Of a stretch of 64,000 nt of DNA, positions 44,432 through 54,526 are shown one piece after another; position 1 is the first letter of the stretch; every line of letters starts with the position of its first letter. The notes below the pieces were generated by a model. That model saw only the letters and a program-made list of their open reading frames with translations, did not search any database and was not told the origin of the DNA. The stretch covers positions 1 through 64,000 of the forward strand of contig CAZXFW010000008.1 in assembly GCA_964640175.1 (NCBI GenBank), written 5' to 3'. This DNA is from JACKDX01 sp964640175 (GTDB lineage: Bacteria; Myxococcota_A; Polyangia; Polyangiales; GCA-016699535). A program made the position numbers and the translations under genes.

Positions 44432-45532
44432 TTAATATTTGAAACGCCGCATGGAAACATTCATCAATAAACCAACACCAGCCATCGTCGTAATGACACT
44501 CGAACCGCCATAGGAAAAAAGTGGCAAAGGCACACCTACAACAGGTACCACCCCTGCCACCATGCCGATATTAATCACGCTCTGCCAAAATATGTTTGCG
44601 GATACCCCTAACGCCATCACCGCACCAAACCTATCCTTTGCTTGCGATGCAATGCGAATGCCCCACAACGTCCAAAACGCATATAACCCAATCAGCACCA
44701 TCACTCCTAGAAAACCTTGCTCCTCAGCCCACACAGGAAATGGAAAATCTGTTGGCGCATCCGGTAAGAAACGAAATTGATTTTGCGTTCCTCGCATAAA
44801 TCCTTTACCAAACCAGCCACCACTTCCAATCGCCACAATCGATTGGTACGCATGCCATCCTGTATTCAACACATCAGACTCTGGATCGAGAAACGCCAAT
44901 ATACGCTCTCGTTGATAGGTCTTTAATAAATACGTCCATGTCAGAGGAGCACATGCTGCCAATACTCCAATGAGCGTCACAACCGATCGCCCTTTGAGAT
45001 TAGTAAGCATCATGACGGAAGCAAACGTAGCAACCAATAGCAATGCTGTACCTAAGTCAGGCTGAATAAGAATCAGCAGAATAGGTGCTGCAACCACCAA
45101 ACCTGGTACCACCAGGTCCATCAGCGTTCGGCCTTCAGCCCTGGGATCGTTATGAAAATATTTGGCCAATGCAATGACCAGAATAATTTTCATAAACTCG
45201 CTTGGCTGCAATGCAAAGTTACCAATGGGAATCCACCTCTGTGACCCTCGGATTTCGCGCCCAAGCAAGAACACCAATATAAGCATCGCAATACCAACGC
45301 CATAGATCACCCATCCATAACGTTCAAAGTAGCGATAATCGACAAGAGCACATGCAATCGCAGCCACCGAGCCAAGCGTCAACCAATAAATTTGTAAGAC
45401 ATAGATATCAGAGCGAGCGCTGTGCACCGTGCTCGTTGCGCTATACAAATTGCTGACACCTGTGACAGCAATGGCGGCAACACAAAGAAAAAGCGGCCAG
45501 TTAAAAGGATCTTTATGGTCTTTGATAAGCAT
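44432..45532 (-). CDS. rodA: Rod-shape SEDS glycosyltransferase RodA
   Basis: 366 residues with about ten TM segments. SEDS motifs: GREIRGSQRWIPIGNFALQP, KYFHNDPRAEGRTL, LIQPDLGTALLLVATFASVM and the C-terminal PLFSYGGSSVITTMAGVGLL. Polymerises lipid II glycan strands with its PBP2 partner MrdA, whose gene overlaps at TAATG. Integral inner-membrane protein of the elongasome. Confidence 0.95.
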   Translation of the reverse strand: MLIKDHKDPFNWPLFLCVAAIAVTGVSNLYSATSTVHSARSDIYVLQIYWLTLGSVAAIACALVDYRYFERYGWVIYGVGIAMLILVFLLGREIRGSQRWIPIGNFALQPSEFMKIILVIALAKYFHNDPRAEGRTLMDLVVPGLVVAAPILLILIQPDLGTALLLVATFASVMMLTNLKGRSVVTLIGVLAACAPLTWTYLLKTYQRERILAFLDPESDVLNTGWHAYQSIVAIGSGGWFGKGFMRGTQNQFRFLPDAPTDFPFPVWAEEQGFLGVMVLIGLYAFWTLWGIRIASQAKDRFGAVMALGVSANIFWQSVINIGMVAGVVPVVGVPLPLFSYGGSSVITTMAGVGLLMNVSMRRFKY

Positions 45533-47382
45533 TAGGATGCCGTCGCAGGGCTGAGATATTCTTGAAGGGCTTGAATTCCAATAGGCGCAGCGTATTTACC
45601 TCCCCCGCCCCCATGCTCCACAAGCACTATAATTACCAATTGAGGCTGCTCCACGGGAGCGATGCCTGCAAACCAAGCGTGATCACGATCCAATTGGAAA
45701 CCAGAGGTTGAGGAGTTTCCGCTTGAAGGATGAGAAACCTGTGCGGTTCCAGTTTTTCCGGCAATCTCTATTCCGTTTGGAAGCCGTACGTCATAGGCTG
45801 TTCCCTCGGGATTCATAATTACTCCCCGCATGCCCTTCATGACAGTAGCGAGATATTCCGCAGGAAGGTTAAGCTTGCGTTCCACATGGGGCTTATACTC
45901 TCGTTCCACACTCCCTGATGCCGACCGTATTTTCTTCACCAAAATCGGTTCATACAACGTACCACCATTGGCCATCGCAGCGTAAGCCATCGCAAGCTGG
46001 ATCAACGTCACACGCGTGTTACCCTGACCAATAACCTCATTTAGCGTGTAGCCGACGCGAAAAGGCGTTTTGTAATGGTCCACATACCACTGCCTTGTGG
46101 GAATGAAGCCTTTCGCTTCTGTGTTGATCCCTATGTTGGTCTTCTGACCAAACCCAAAACCTGCTGCATAGTTTGCTAACTGATCGAGGCCAAGACTTTC
46201 CGCCAGACGGTAAAAGTAAACATTGCAAGACTGCACAATAGCGGACTCCAAATTAACATTCCCATGGACACGCGTGCACCGTTTACGATCTCTGCCAAAC
46301 TCAATGTAACCCGGGCAATGTACCTGGCTTTTCTCGGTAACAGCTCCGCTTTGTAACCCTGCAAGGGCAAATATCGGCTTTAAGGTCGACCCAGGATAGT
46401 ACGTTTCATAGAGCGTCTTATCGATACGAGGCCTAAGTGGATCCGAATCAAGCTGTTTTGCACGCTTGATGGTCAACCGGCCTGCCATCTCATTCAAATC
46501 GTAAGCAGGCTTCGAATAAAGCGCCCTCAACTCACCGGTCCGCACATCTACGACCACCGCAGCGCCGGCAGGATGAGATCGAAACAACGTATGTAAAATC
46601 TGCATTAAGCGCATATCCAACGTGAGAAACACGCTATGACCAAGCTTAGGATCTTTACGACGCACTTTAGTCAGCAACATGTGCGGTTCTCTGCGCTCCT
46701 GTCCTTGCACATCAATGATGGATTCCATGTATCCGCCCTGCCCGCGCAATTCCGACTCAAATGCGCGCTCTATGCCCATGCGTCCCACCACGTCTCCTAC
46801 AGAATAACCCTTCTTTTTAAGTGTCTTGAGATCGTCACGGTTGACCTCATTGACATAGCCAATGGCATGCGCAGCGAGTTCATTGTATGGGTACATGCGG
46901 ACAGGCACTGCAACTACATCCAACCCCGGAAAATCCTTTTCATAGGTTTCAAGAATCGCCAGTCGTTCTCGTGATACATCCTTAAAAATTTCAAGCTGTT
47001 GCGCTCGCCTCCTATCGGGTACCTTCGCGATCTTATTAATCAAAGCCTGATTTTCTTCAGGGGTTAGTTCAAGCAATGTTGCCAACTTCTTAAGATCTCT
47101 TTCCGTATCTAAAAGATTTGGCGTTAGATAAACTTTGTACGAGGCCCGATTCGTTGCGATAACTCGATTCTCTAAGTCCACGATGTCGCCACGAATCGCG
47201 GGAAGCTTATGCACACGGGTAATGTTTTCTAGTGCGATGGCACTGTAGCGGTCATGTTCTACAAGCTGAAGCTGTACCATACGCGCAGCAAGCGCCATAA
47301 ATGCCAACACCACCACGATAGCCATCCAACGATAGCGTTTACGGAACTCACTTACTTCTCTTCGTACTGAAAGAATCGTCAT
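45532..47382 (-). CDS. mrdA: Penicillin-binding protein 2
   Basis: 616 residues from the ATG at 47382, which overlaps the mreD stop (ATGA); the frame is open to 47421. One TM anchor (YRWMAIVVVLAFMALAARM), pedestal domain with SYKVYLTPNLLD, and transpeptidase with PGSTLKPIFALA (Ser-x-x-Lys), SCN in VQSCNVYFY and GKTGTAQ. Cross-links peptidoglycan in rod elongation with RodA. Confidence 0.95.
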   Translation of the reverse strand: MTILSVRREVSEFRKRYRWMAIVVVLAFMALAARMVQLQLVEHDRYSAIALENITRVHKLPAIRGDIVDLENRVIATNRASYKVYLTPNLLDTERDLKKLATLLELTPEENQALINKIAKVPDRRRAQQLEIFKDVSRERLAILETYEKDFPGLDVVAVPVRMYPYNELAAHAIGYVNEVNRDDLKTLKKKGYSVGDVVGRMGIERAFESELRGQGGYMESIIDVQGQERREPHMLLTKVRRKDPKLGHSVFLTLDMRLMQILHTLFRSHPAGAAVVVDVRTGELRALYSKPAYDLNEMAGRLTIKRAKQLDSDPLRPRIDKTLYETYYPGSTLKPIFALAGLQSGAVTEKSQVHCPGYIEFGRDRKRCTRVHGNVNLESAIVQSCNVYFYRLAESLGLDQLANYAAGFGFGQKTNIGINTEAKGFIPTRQWYVDHYKTPFRVGYTLNEVIGQGNTRVTLIQLAMAYAAMANGGTLYEPILVKKIRSASGSVEREYKPHVERKLNLPAEYLATVMKGMRGVIMNPEGTAYDVRLPNGIEIAGKTGTAQVSHPSSGNSSTSGFQLDRDHAWFAGIAPVEQPQLVIIVLVEHGGGGGKYAAPIGIQALQEYLSPATAS

Positions 47383-47918
47383 GGTGAAGGCCTGGTAGAT
47401 TCTGTGCTGTGGACACGCCAACGGCTCGCCATACGAGCAAGGTAAAACACCACAGGCGAAAGCACAGCCGTGGCGACACTACCCGCAAGCAGATGAATCA
47501 AAACCACATAACTTCGTGCCGGAAATGGCGCGGGGTATTCAAAAATAGCCCGCATGGCAAGCTGCAAACATCCAGCTAATACACTCACCAAAAAGGTCAG
47601 CATAATCTCGGACAACGGCCCTCTTAAAAAAAGCCTTAGCCCAGCCCCTTTGGCAATGACATACGTCACCACAAACGTAAACGTATACAATCCCATAGGC
47701 ATGCCACATATGGAATCCATTAAATAGCCCAATAAGAATGCCACACTTGAACCCATGGGTGTTGGCACATTAGGAGACACTCCCAGAAACACCACTAATG
47801 GCAGTAACAAATTGGGAATGACGGGATGAATCGAAACAAACGTCAACGCTGTACTGTGTACGATTAACACCACGTACCCCAACAAAACATACAAACAAGC
47901 CTGAATCACAAGTCGCAT
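47379..47918 (-). CDS. mreD: Rod-shape protein MreD
   Basis: 179 residues, about five TM segments (LYVLLGYVVLIVHSTALTFV, LLLPLVVFLGV and others), MGSSVAFLLGYLMDSICGMP typical of MreD. Membrane partner of MreC. Lies between mreC (6 bp) and mrdA (4-bp overlap). Confidence 0.88.
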   Translation of the reverse strand: MRLVIQACLYVLLGYVVLIVHSTALTFVSIHPVIPNLLLPLVVFLGVSPNVPTPMGSSVAFLLGYLMDSICGMPMGLYTFTFVVTYVIAKGAGLRLFLRGPLSEIMLTFLVSVLAGCLQLAMRAIFEYPAPFPARSYVVLIHLLAGSVATAVLSPVVFYLARMASRWRVHSTESTRPSP

Positions 47919-47924
47919 AAGATA

Positions 47925-48788
47925 TTATGGGAGAGGGGTGGTTGCGATCTCAGCTTGTGCAGGATCACTTAAAATGACAAACACTTCCTCAAGCACAGAA
48001 AAATCAACATGCGGCACCACTTCCGCCTCTTGATACAAACCGAATTTCTTCTGGATAACACGTGTTACTTTTCCAATGGGAATCGCGCTTGGAAATCGCT
48101 TACCAAGCCCTGAAGTCACTACCAAATCTCCTACTTCGACTTCATTGGCGCGATCCAGGTATTGGATCTTACATACATACCGGTTGGATTCACCGGTGCC
48201 ACGCAGCATACCCCTCGCACCATTACGCTGAATAATAATATCCACCGCACTGCGGCGGTCGACTGTCAGCAAAACGTCACTGTAAGCGCCTGAGGTTCGT
48301 TGAATTTGCCCTACAAGCCCTCCTGGCACAATCACTGGCATACCTGGACGCACAAGATCCCGTTCGCCAAGATCCAAATGCAACCGAACTACACGAAAAA
48401 ACTCGTTGATATCTTTTGCAATGACTTGAGCGCCTTGCAACGCAAACGTGGAACGTCCCCGAAAATGAAGCATTTCACGGAGCCTGCGATTTTCTTGCGC
48501 ATCACGTAACCATGCCTGGCGTTGATATCGCAGTAGCGTGTTGTCTCGCTGTAACCGTTCGTTTTCCTTACTTACGTTAACAAGCCAAACATAGTGCTCA
48601 AGCACACCAGAAACAGCATCGGCCAGTTCTGTAGCTACATATTGAATAGGCGCACTCAACTTGAGAATACCGCGATCAAAACCATTCAGATGACTTGGAT
48701 TCTTTAGATTACTATTGAGAACCAAGAATGGAATGAGAAGAAGTACGATCGATATAATCGCGTCTCTAAAGCGTCTTAAAATGCTCAC
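47925..48788 (-). CDS. mreC: Rod-shape protein MreC
   Basis: 287 residues: one TM (AIISIVLLLIPFLVLN), coiled coil (KENERLQRDNTLLRYQR), then the periplasmic beta domain (GMPVIVPGGLVGQI, DLVVTSGLGKRFPSAIPIG). Links MreB filaments to PBP2. Spacing to mreB is 14 bp. Confidence 0.92.
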   Translation of the reverse strand: MSILRRFRDAIISIVLLLIPFLVLNSNLKNPSHLNGFDRGILKLSAPIQYVATELADAVSGVLEHYVWLVNVSKENERLQRDNTLLRYQRQAWLRDAQENRRLREMLHFRGRSTFALQGAQVIAKDINEFFRVVRLHLDLGERDLVRPGMPVIVPGGLVGQIQRTSGAYSDVLLTVDRRSAVDIIIQRNGARGMLRGTGESNRYVCKIQYLDRANEVEVGDLVVTSGLGKRFPSAIPIGKVTRVIQKKFGLYQEAEVVPHVDFSVLEEVFVILSDPAQAEIATTPLP

Positions 48789-48802
48789 GGTTCGTCACTA
48801 TG

Positions 48803-49837
48803 TTACGACACAGTCACTTCCTTGAGAAGATCCAAGTGATCAAGAGCCTTCCCTGAACCAAGTACCACAGCAGAAATCGGATCGTCCGACGCCATCACAG
48901 GAAGCCCCGTCTCCTCTCGAAGCAGGACATCCAGATTTTGCAAAAGAGATCCTCCTCCTGTCAGAACAATCCCTTTGTCAACAATATCCGCAGAAAGCTC
49001 GGGCGGAGTACGCTCAAGCGCAACCATCACAGCATCGACAATGGCGGATATGGGCTCACTAAGCGCCTCTCTAATTTCATCACCATTCACGATGACTGTT
49101 TTAGGAACACCCGCTACGAGGTCACGGCCCTTAACCTCCATCGTATCAACCACGTCACGTTCATAAGCATTGCCGATGGTGCATTTAACTTTTTCAGCCG
49201 TTTGCTCTCCAATCAATAGATTGTATTTGCGTTTCATGTAAGCAATGATGGCCTCGTCCATCTTATCACCACCTACACGCACAGATTGAGAGTACACGAT
49301 GCCGGCAAGAGAGATAATCGCCACTTCTGTCGTGCCGCCTCCAATGTCTACAATCATGTTGCCGCTTGGCTCAGTGATCGGAAGCCCTGCTCCAATTGCC
49401 GCTGCCATGGGCTCTTCAATCAAATACACTTCCCGTGCACCGGCTCCTTCCGCACTTTCTTTAACCGCACGCTTTTCAACTTCGGTAATGCCAAACGGAA
49501 CACATATAATGATTCTTGGTTTGACAAGTGTTCTACGACTGTTGGCGCGGGCAATGAAGTAACGCAGCATGGCTTCGGTGATTTCGAAGTCTGCAATCAC
49601 GCCATCACGTAAAGGCCGAACCGCGGTAATGCTTCCCGGCGTACGCCCCAGCATTTCTTTGGCCTCTCGGCCAACCGCCAAAACCTTTTTGCCGCCTCGA
49701 CCATCGTGGTGCACTGCCACCACGGAAGGTTCACACGAGACGATGCCACGCCCTTTGACGTAAATCAGGGTCGTTGCCGTCCCTAAATCGATGGCGAGAT
49801 CATTCGAAAAGAGCCTGTCAAACCACTGTCGAGCCAT
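48803..49837 (-). CDS. mreB: Rod-shape-determining actin homologue MreB
   Basis: 344 residues, HSP70/actin fold: AIDLGTATTLIYVKGRGIV, phosphate loop IVDIGGGTTEVAIISL and adenosine motif ILTGGGSLLQNLDVLL. Forms membrane-bound filaments guiding cell-wall elongation. First gene of the minus-strand mreB-mreC-mreD-mrdA-rodA operon. Confidence 0.97.
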   Translation of the reverse strand: MARQWFDRLFSNDLAIDLGTATTLIYVKGRGIVSCEPSVVAVHHDGRGGKKVLAVGREAKEMLGRTPGSITAVRPLRDGVIADFEITEAMLRYFIARANSRRTLVKPRIIICVPFGITEVEKRAVKESAEGAGAREVYLIEEPMAAAIGAGLPITEPSGNMIVDIGGGTTEVAIISLAGIVYSQSVRVGGDKMDEAIIAYMKRKYNLLIGEQTAEKVKCTIGNAYERDVVDTMEVKGRDLVAGVPKTVIVNGDEIREALSEPISAIVDAVMVALERTPPELSADIVDKGIVLTGGGSLLQNLDVLLREETGLPVMASDDPISAVVLGSGKALDHLDLLKEVTVS

Positions 49838-49964
49838 AGGAAGGTTGCAAAGATGACGGGAAATGCCGCGAGACGCAAGGGGAGAATTCCAATGAAATTA
49901 TTGGGAATTTTGGCAGAACGGCGCTGCGCAAGGTCCTGTTGTAGCATGCCTTGGGAAAAAAGCC

Positions 49965-50978
49965 TTAGCCCCGCTGAGCCAGGCGCTCACGCCTAAGCTG
50001 ATTGCGACGCACTTTGGCTGTGCGTTGAGCAATGACCTTGGCAGAGGGTTTACGACCTGCCAACGGCTTTTGTTCAGGATGATGCTCTTCAAAAACCCCT
50101 GGCTCATGGCCAAGTTCAAAGACAGTGACTTCAGGTTGTCCACGATCCCCCAACCGCAATGGCATAACTGAAGCACCAATGCCTGCGCCTACATACACCG
50201 CACCTGCAGGAATATTTTGTTTGGAACGACGCGAACCATACAATCCATGCACATAGCGGTGCCCGACCATCCGACCTAAGGCAAGCTCATGGAGCCCCGC
50301 AAGCGTGATCTGTCCCGCGTGGGTATGTCCTGAAAGCACCAAAGGCACTCCTTTTGCCCATAACCCATTGGCTTCTTCAGCAATGTGCGAAAGCCCAATC
50401 GTAGGCAAATCTTGGCGCAATCCTTTGATTGCCTTGTGGCGATCGGCATGGCCAGTATAGGCATCGTCGAGCCCAACAATCTGCAATGCCTGTCCCCGCA
50501 AGGTCACAGTGGTATTGGCATTTTCAAGCACCTCTACACCTGCACGCTTGAGGCTTCGCGTCACTTCTTTGGCGCCTGACCAATGATCGTGATTTCCCAA
50601 CACACCTACTACGGGCGCTTCAAAGGCTTTGAGCACTTGTTCCAATTGATCGAGATAGGCCTGGCTGTGACACACAAAGTCGCCCGTGATCACAACTAAA
50701 TCAGGTTGCTGGGCGTTGGTTTGAGATACAGCTTGAAGTTGTGTCTTAAGCGGCGTCACACGCCCCACGTGCTGATCGGTCAAATGCACCACACGTAGAT
50801 GCGATAGCTGTTCCTGAAATGTAGCCGGTCCAGCAAAATGCCTCACCGCAATGCGCGGCAACGCAGACCCGGTCGCCGAGGCACGTAGCTTTTTAATGGA
50901 CTGCTGGACTGCACTAAGAACAGCGTTACTTGGCGCAAGCATTCCAATAAACATAACCCATGTGGATGGATTTGTCAC
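49965..50978 (-). CDS. Calcineurin-like metallophosphoesterase, YkuE type
   Basis: 337 residues if started at 50978; an internal ATG at 50942 is a reasonable alternative. Metal-ligand motifs in order: LTDQHVG (D-x-H), VVITGDFV, GVLGNHDHW and LSGHTHAGQ. A Lys/Arg-rich C-terminal tail (KVIAQRTAKVRRNQLRRE) may contact membrane or nucleic acid. Substrate unknown; YkuE relatives act on phospholipid-linked or UDP-sugar pyrophosphates. Separate from the mre operon by 127 bp. Confidence 0.85.
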   Translation of the reverse strand: MTNPSTWVMFIGMLAPSNAVLSAVQQSIKKLRASATGSALPRIAVRHFAGPATFQEQLSHLRVVHLTDQHVGRVTPLKTQLQAVSQTNAQQPDLVVITGDFVCHSQAYLDQLEQVLKAFEAPVVGVLGNHDHWSGAKEVTRSLKRAGVEVLENANTTVTLRGQALQIVGLDDAYTGHADRHKAIKGLRQDLPTIGLSHIAEEANGLWAKGVPLVLSGHTHAGQITLAGLHELALGRMVGHRYVHGLYGSRRSKQNIPAGAVYVGAGIGASVMPLRLGDRGQPEVTVFELGHEPGVFEEHHPEQKPLAGRKPSAKVIAQRTAKVRRNQLRRERLAQRG

Positions 50979-51092
50979 CCATCTATATGTAAAATTACAC
51001 TATTACTGTATGAACGTGATTGTGTTTCCCGTTCAGGGCCTGCCCGTCGTCTGACGCTCCCTGAATAGACGAAGCCGAAAACTGCATAAACC

Positions 51093-52664
51093 ATGCTAAA
51101 AAGCCCCGTGCCATATGGCTTAGCGATCCATGCCCGATTAAAACGCGACCTCCTTCTGGGCATGATTGCCACATGCGCACTGTTGTATGCGTGGATGTTT
51201 ACTCAAGGTGCTCCCAATGAACGCTCCCGGGTTTACCTCAGCGTTGCACTGATTGACCAAGGCACCGTACACATCGACGAGTCGCTTCGCCGTTTTGGCT
51301 ACACGTTTGATCTTGCTACGCACGGTAACCATTTTTACACAGATAAAGCCCCAGGTTCGAGTTTTCTCGGCGCACTCGTGTACGGAGCGCTTCGAATTTT
51401 TTCATCACCAGAAGATTGGTCCATCCATGCACTGATCCAATGGATGCGATGGGGCTTGATGATCCCTATCACCCTTATCGGATTTTTCATTCTACGTGAC
51501 CTACTACGTACTCTTAACATCCAAGAACCCATCATCGACATCAGTTCGCTTGCATGGCTGTTTGGAAGCGCCGCATTTCACTACGGTCGAGCATTTTATG
51601 GCCACCAGATTGTTGCTATCTGTTTGCTTAGTGCACTATGGCTTGTCTTTCCTGCACCCCGTCATCGCATGCGGTTACGCTGGTGTGCCGCCGGTATGCT
51701 CTGCGGATTCGCTACGCTAACCGAATACCAGGCAGCGATTCCCTGTATCGTATTTGCTGGATTTGGCTTATGGCAAGCATATCGTTGTAACGCCTTGCGC
51801 ACATGGTGGCTCTTTTGCTTGGGCACTCTGCCAAGTGTCATCGCATTCTGTCTGTATCACCACACCGCATTCGGTGGTGTATTCGAGCTTTCGTACCACC
51901 ATCTTGTCAATGAACAAACCCGCCAGCTCCATAGCCAAGGCATCGGCGGAGTGCTTTTCCCACAGTGGAAGTTTTTGGGTGGATTGCTATTCAGCCTACA
52001 CCGTGGGCTCATCACAACTTCACCTTGGGTACTATTTGCGATCGTGGGCCTCCGAGCATACTTTCGCGATACATCCAAAGAATACCGCGGCACTGCTTGG
52101 TTGATGCTTCTGGTTTTAGTGTACTTTATCGTCTTTACCTCAAGCTCCAACATGTGGTTTGCAGGTTGGAGTTTTGGCCCACGCTTATTGGTGCCAGTGT
52201 TGCCCTGGCTTTCTGTACTGGCAGCCTTTGGCATGCAGCATGCTTGGCATCATGCCACAACACGTGCGCTTGCCTTAGGCAGCGTCACCATCAGCATTGT
52301 GTATTACCAACTTGTTAACATTACATTTGCAGAGCTTCCTCCAGAGGCGAATAATCCCATACTCGATACCGTAATGCCGCTACTCCAAGGCCATCAGCTT
52401 ATTCCCAATTGGAGTTGGCAGCTGACAGGACGTGGTGATGCCTGGAGCACGTTGCCATTCGCACTTCTTATCTCTGCTGTCTTGGTCTGGATCTTTCGAC
52501 AGGGACTTGTTGGAATAAGTTACTCGAAATGGAAGATTACGTGTGGAGCGATGGCCTGTGTAGTACCTTTAATCCTAGCCATCGTGATCCGTGGGCCGGC
52601 ATGGGATGAAACACAGCGGTCAAAGTTCGTGCAAGACGTTCAGATCTGGTCGTACGAAGGTTGA
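51093..52664 (+). CDS. Polytopic GT-C-like membrane protein
   Basis: 523 residues with ten or more TM segments (LLGMIATCALLYAWMFTQG, then others to IRGPAW near the end). A long first periplasmic loop carries NERSRVYLSVALIDQGTVHI and YTDKAPGSSFLGAL, a motif pattern of bacterial GT39/DPM-type glycosyltransferases. Inferred: transfers a polyprenyl-linked sugar to an envelope substrate. It is convergent with dnaB, sharing 25 bp at the 3' ends. Confidence 0.7.
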   Translation: MLKSPVPYGLAIHARLKRDLLLGMIATCALLYAWMFTQGAPNERSRVYLSVALIDQGTVHIDESLRRFGYTFDLATHGNHFYTDKAPGSSFLGALVYGALRIFSSPEDWSIHALIQWMRWGLMIPITLIGFFILRDLLRTLNIQEPIIDISSLAWLFGSAAFHYGRAFYGHQIVAICLLSALWLVFPAPRHRMRLRWCAAGMLCGFATLTEYQAAIPCIVFAGFGLWQAYRCNALRTWWLFCLGTLPSVIAFCLYHHTAFGGVFELSYHHLVNEQTRQLHSQGIGGVLFPQWKFLGGLLFSLHRGLITTSPWVLFAIVGLRAYFRDTSKEYRGTAWLMLLVLVYFIVFTSSSNMWFAGWSFGPRLLVPVLPWLSVLAAFGMQHAWHHATTRALALGSVTISIVYYQLVNITFAELPPEANNPILDTVMPLLQGHQLIPNWSWQLTGRGDAWSTLPFALLISAVLVWIFRQGLVGISYSKWKITCGAMACVVPLILAIVIRGPAWDETQRSKFVQDVQIWSYEG

Positions 52665-54052
52665 CCAAATTCATCTTCGGCAAGATTTTCAAAGCGCGTA
52701 TATTCATTGAAAAAGCGACAGCGCATCACACCCACCGGGCCTGAACGTTGCTTTCCAATAATGACTTCCGCAATCCCGACATCCGGGGTGTCTTTATTAT
52801 AGACTTCATCTCGATAAATAAACATGATCGTGTCCGCATCCTGTTCAATGGCGCCTGACTCACGCAAGTCTGACAGCTGCGGCCTCTTGTCCTTGTTTCC
52901 ACGTGATTCAACGCCACGATTAAGCTGTGAAAGCGCCAAGACAGGAACACGCAATTCCTTTGCCAATGCCTTTAGCGATCTACTGATTTCGCTAATCTCC
53001 TGCTCACGGCTCTCATTGCGTGAACCAGAACGCATGAGCTGCATGTAATCAACTACAATCAATCCAAGGTCATGCTCCGCCATCAGACGGCGGGATTTAC
53101 CTCGAAGCTCCATGAGTGTCAGAGCAGGCGTATCATCCACCCAAATCGGCAACCCACTGACCAAACCGGCTGCAGCGACAAGCTTGGGCCAATCTTCTCG
53201 AAGCAAGTGTCCCGTACGCAAGCGTGATCCATCGACGCGAGCTTCACTGCACAGCATGCGTCGCACCAATTGTTCGCTTGCCATTTCAAGCGAAAAAATC
53301 GCAGTGGTTTTTTTTCGTGCTATGCATGCATTCACGCCGATGTTGAGTGCAAATGCTGTTTTACCCATACCAGGACGGCCCGCCACGATGACCAAATCTC
53401 CCGGGTGTAGCCCTGCTGTCATATGATCCAGCTTGTCAAACCCCGTGGGAAGCCCAATGACATGGCCTTTGTTCTTTGCAGCCTGATCAATCTCCTCAAA
53501 TGTCGCTTTGACGACTGCTGCAATGTGTTGAGTAGGATTTCGTTCCCGTTCTTTGACAACACTAAAGATCGATTTCTCGGACTGATCTAAGAAGGTCTCA
53601 AAATCACCGTAATCACCGTAACCACCCGCTGCTACTTCATGACATGCGCTGATAAGTTTTCGAATGACAGATTTTTCACGGATAATCTTCGAATGGGACT
53701 CGATGTTTACCACGGCGGGAATGGTGTTAGTGAGCTCCAACAGATATTCATCTCCGCCCGCAGATTGTAACTTGCTATGCTTCGAGAGCTCTTCACGCAC
53801 GGTAATTGTATCTACCGGCTGCCCTCGTGAAAAAAGATCGAGCATCGCCTGGAAGATTTGTACGTTGGCTTCGCTGTAAAAATCCGAAGCACTAATATGC
53901 TCAACAACGCCATGAATGGCGTTATTCTCTAAAAGAATTCCCCCAAGCACGGAACGTTCGGCTTCAAGTGAGTACGGTGGAACCCGATGGCCAGCTTGTG
54001 CTTGTGTCACGCGAACTGGGCGGGAATACGACTCACGCTCCATCGGAACCAT
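52640..54052 (-). CDS. dnaB: Replicative DNA helicase DnaB
   Basis: 470 residues. N-terminal domain PPYSLEAERSVLGGILLENN; RecA-like helicase with Walker A GRPGMGKTAFALNIG, Walker B LGLIVVDYMQLM, H3 VLALSQLNRGVE and H4 LRESGAIEQDADTI. Unwinds DNA at the fork. Start overlaps the rplI stop (TAATG). The 3' end overlaps the convergent GT-C-like gene by 25 bp. Confidence 0.97.
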   Translation of the reverse strand: MVPMERESYSRPVRVTQAQAGHRVPPYSLEAERSVLGGILLENNAIHGVVEHISASDFYSEANVQIFQAMLDLFSRGQPVDTITVREELSKHSKLQSAGGDEYLLELTNTIPAVVNIESHSKIIREKSVIRKLISACHEVAAGGYGDYGDFETFLDQSEKSIFSVVKERERNPTQHIAAVVKATFEEIDQAAKNKGHVIGLPTGFDKLDHMTAGLHPGDLVIVAGRPGMGKTAFALNIGVNACIARKKTTAIFSLEMASEQLVRRMLCSEARVDGSRLRTGHLLREDWPKLVAAAGLVSGLPIWVDDTPALTLMELRGKSRRLMAEHDLGLIVVDYMQLMRSGSRNESREQEISEISRSLKALAKELRVPVLALSQLNRGVESRGNKDKRPQLSDLRESGAIEQDADTIMFIYRDEVYNKDTPDVGIAEVIIGKQRSGPVGVMRCRFFNEYTRFENLAEDEFGQPSYDQI

Positions 54053-54513
54053 TAGGCAGTTTGAGCGACCACTTCAACCTTGCAAGATGCAATCACATCG
54101 GGAGCCAACTTGATGCTCACGTCATAACCGCCAACCTGTTTGATAGGAGCGCTCAAAAAAATCTTACGACGATCCACATCCTGCCCGTTGACTTTAAATG
54201 CTTCTGCAATGTCTTTGGCGGTGACCGATCCAAACAACTTGCCCTCTTCACCCACCGGCTTGGAGATTTGCAACGTGATAGCTTCCAGGGTGGCTTTGAC
54301 GACTTCCGCCCCCTTACGTAGTTTCACAGCACGGGATAGCGCAGCATGTTTTTCGTGTTCAATCTGGCGAATGCTTCCCACAGTTGCTGCCACGCCCAGG
54401 CCACGCGGAATAAGAAAATTACGGGCATAGCCACGTCGGACCCTGACGACCTCACCGGTCTTGCCAAGCTTGGGAACGTCTTCCCGTAAGATAACTTCAA
54501 TATTGGTTGCCAT
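54052..54513 (-). CDS. rplI: 50S ribosomal protein L9
   Basis: 153 residues: VILREDVPKLGKTGEVVRVR and RGYARNFLIPRG signature, long central helix, C-terminal domain EEGKLFGSVTAKDIAEAF. 13 bp after rpsF, coupled to dnaB. The rpsR gene that usually sits between rpsF and rplI is absent here. Confidence 0.96.
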   Translation of the reverse strand: MATNIEVILREDVPKLGKTGEVVRVRRGYARNFLIPRGLGVAATVGSIRQIEHEKHAALSRAVKLRKGAEVVKATLEAITLQISKPVGEEGKLFGSVTAKDIAEAFKVNGQDVDRRKIFLSAPIKQVGGYDVSIKLAPDVIASCKVEVVAQTA

Positions 54514-54526
54514 ATTCGTCTCTACG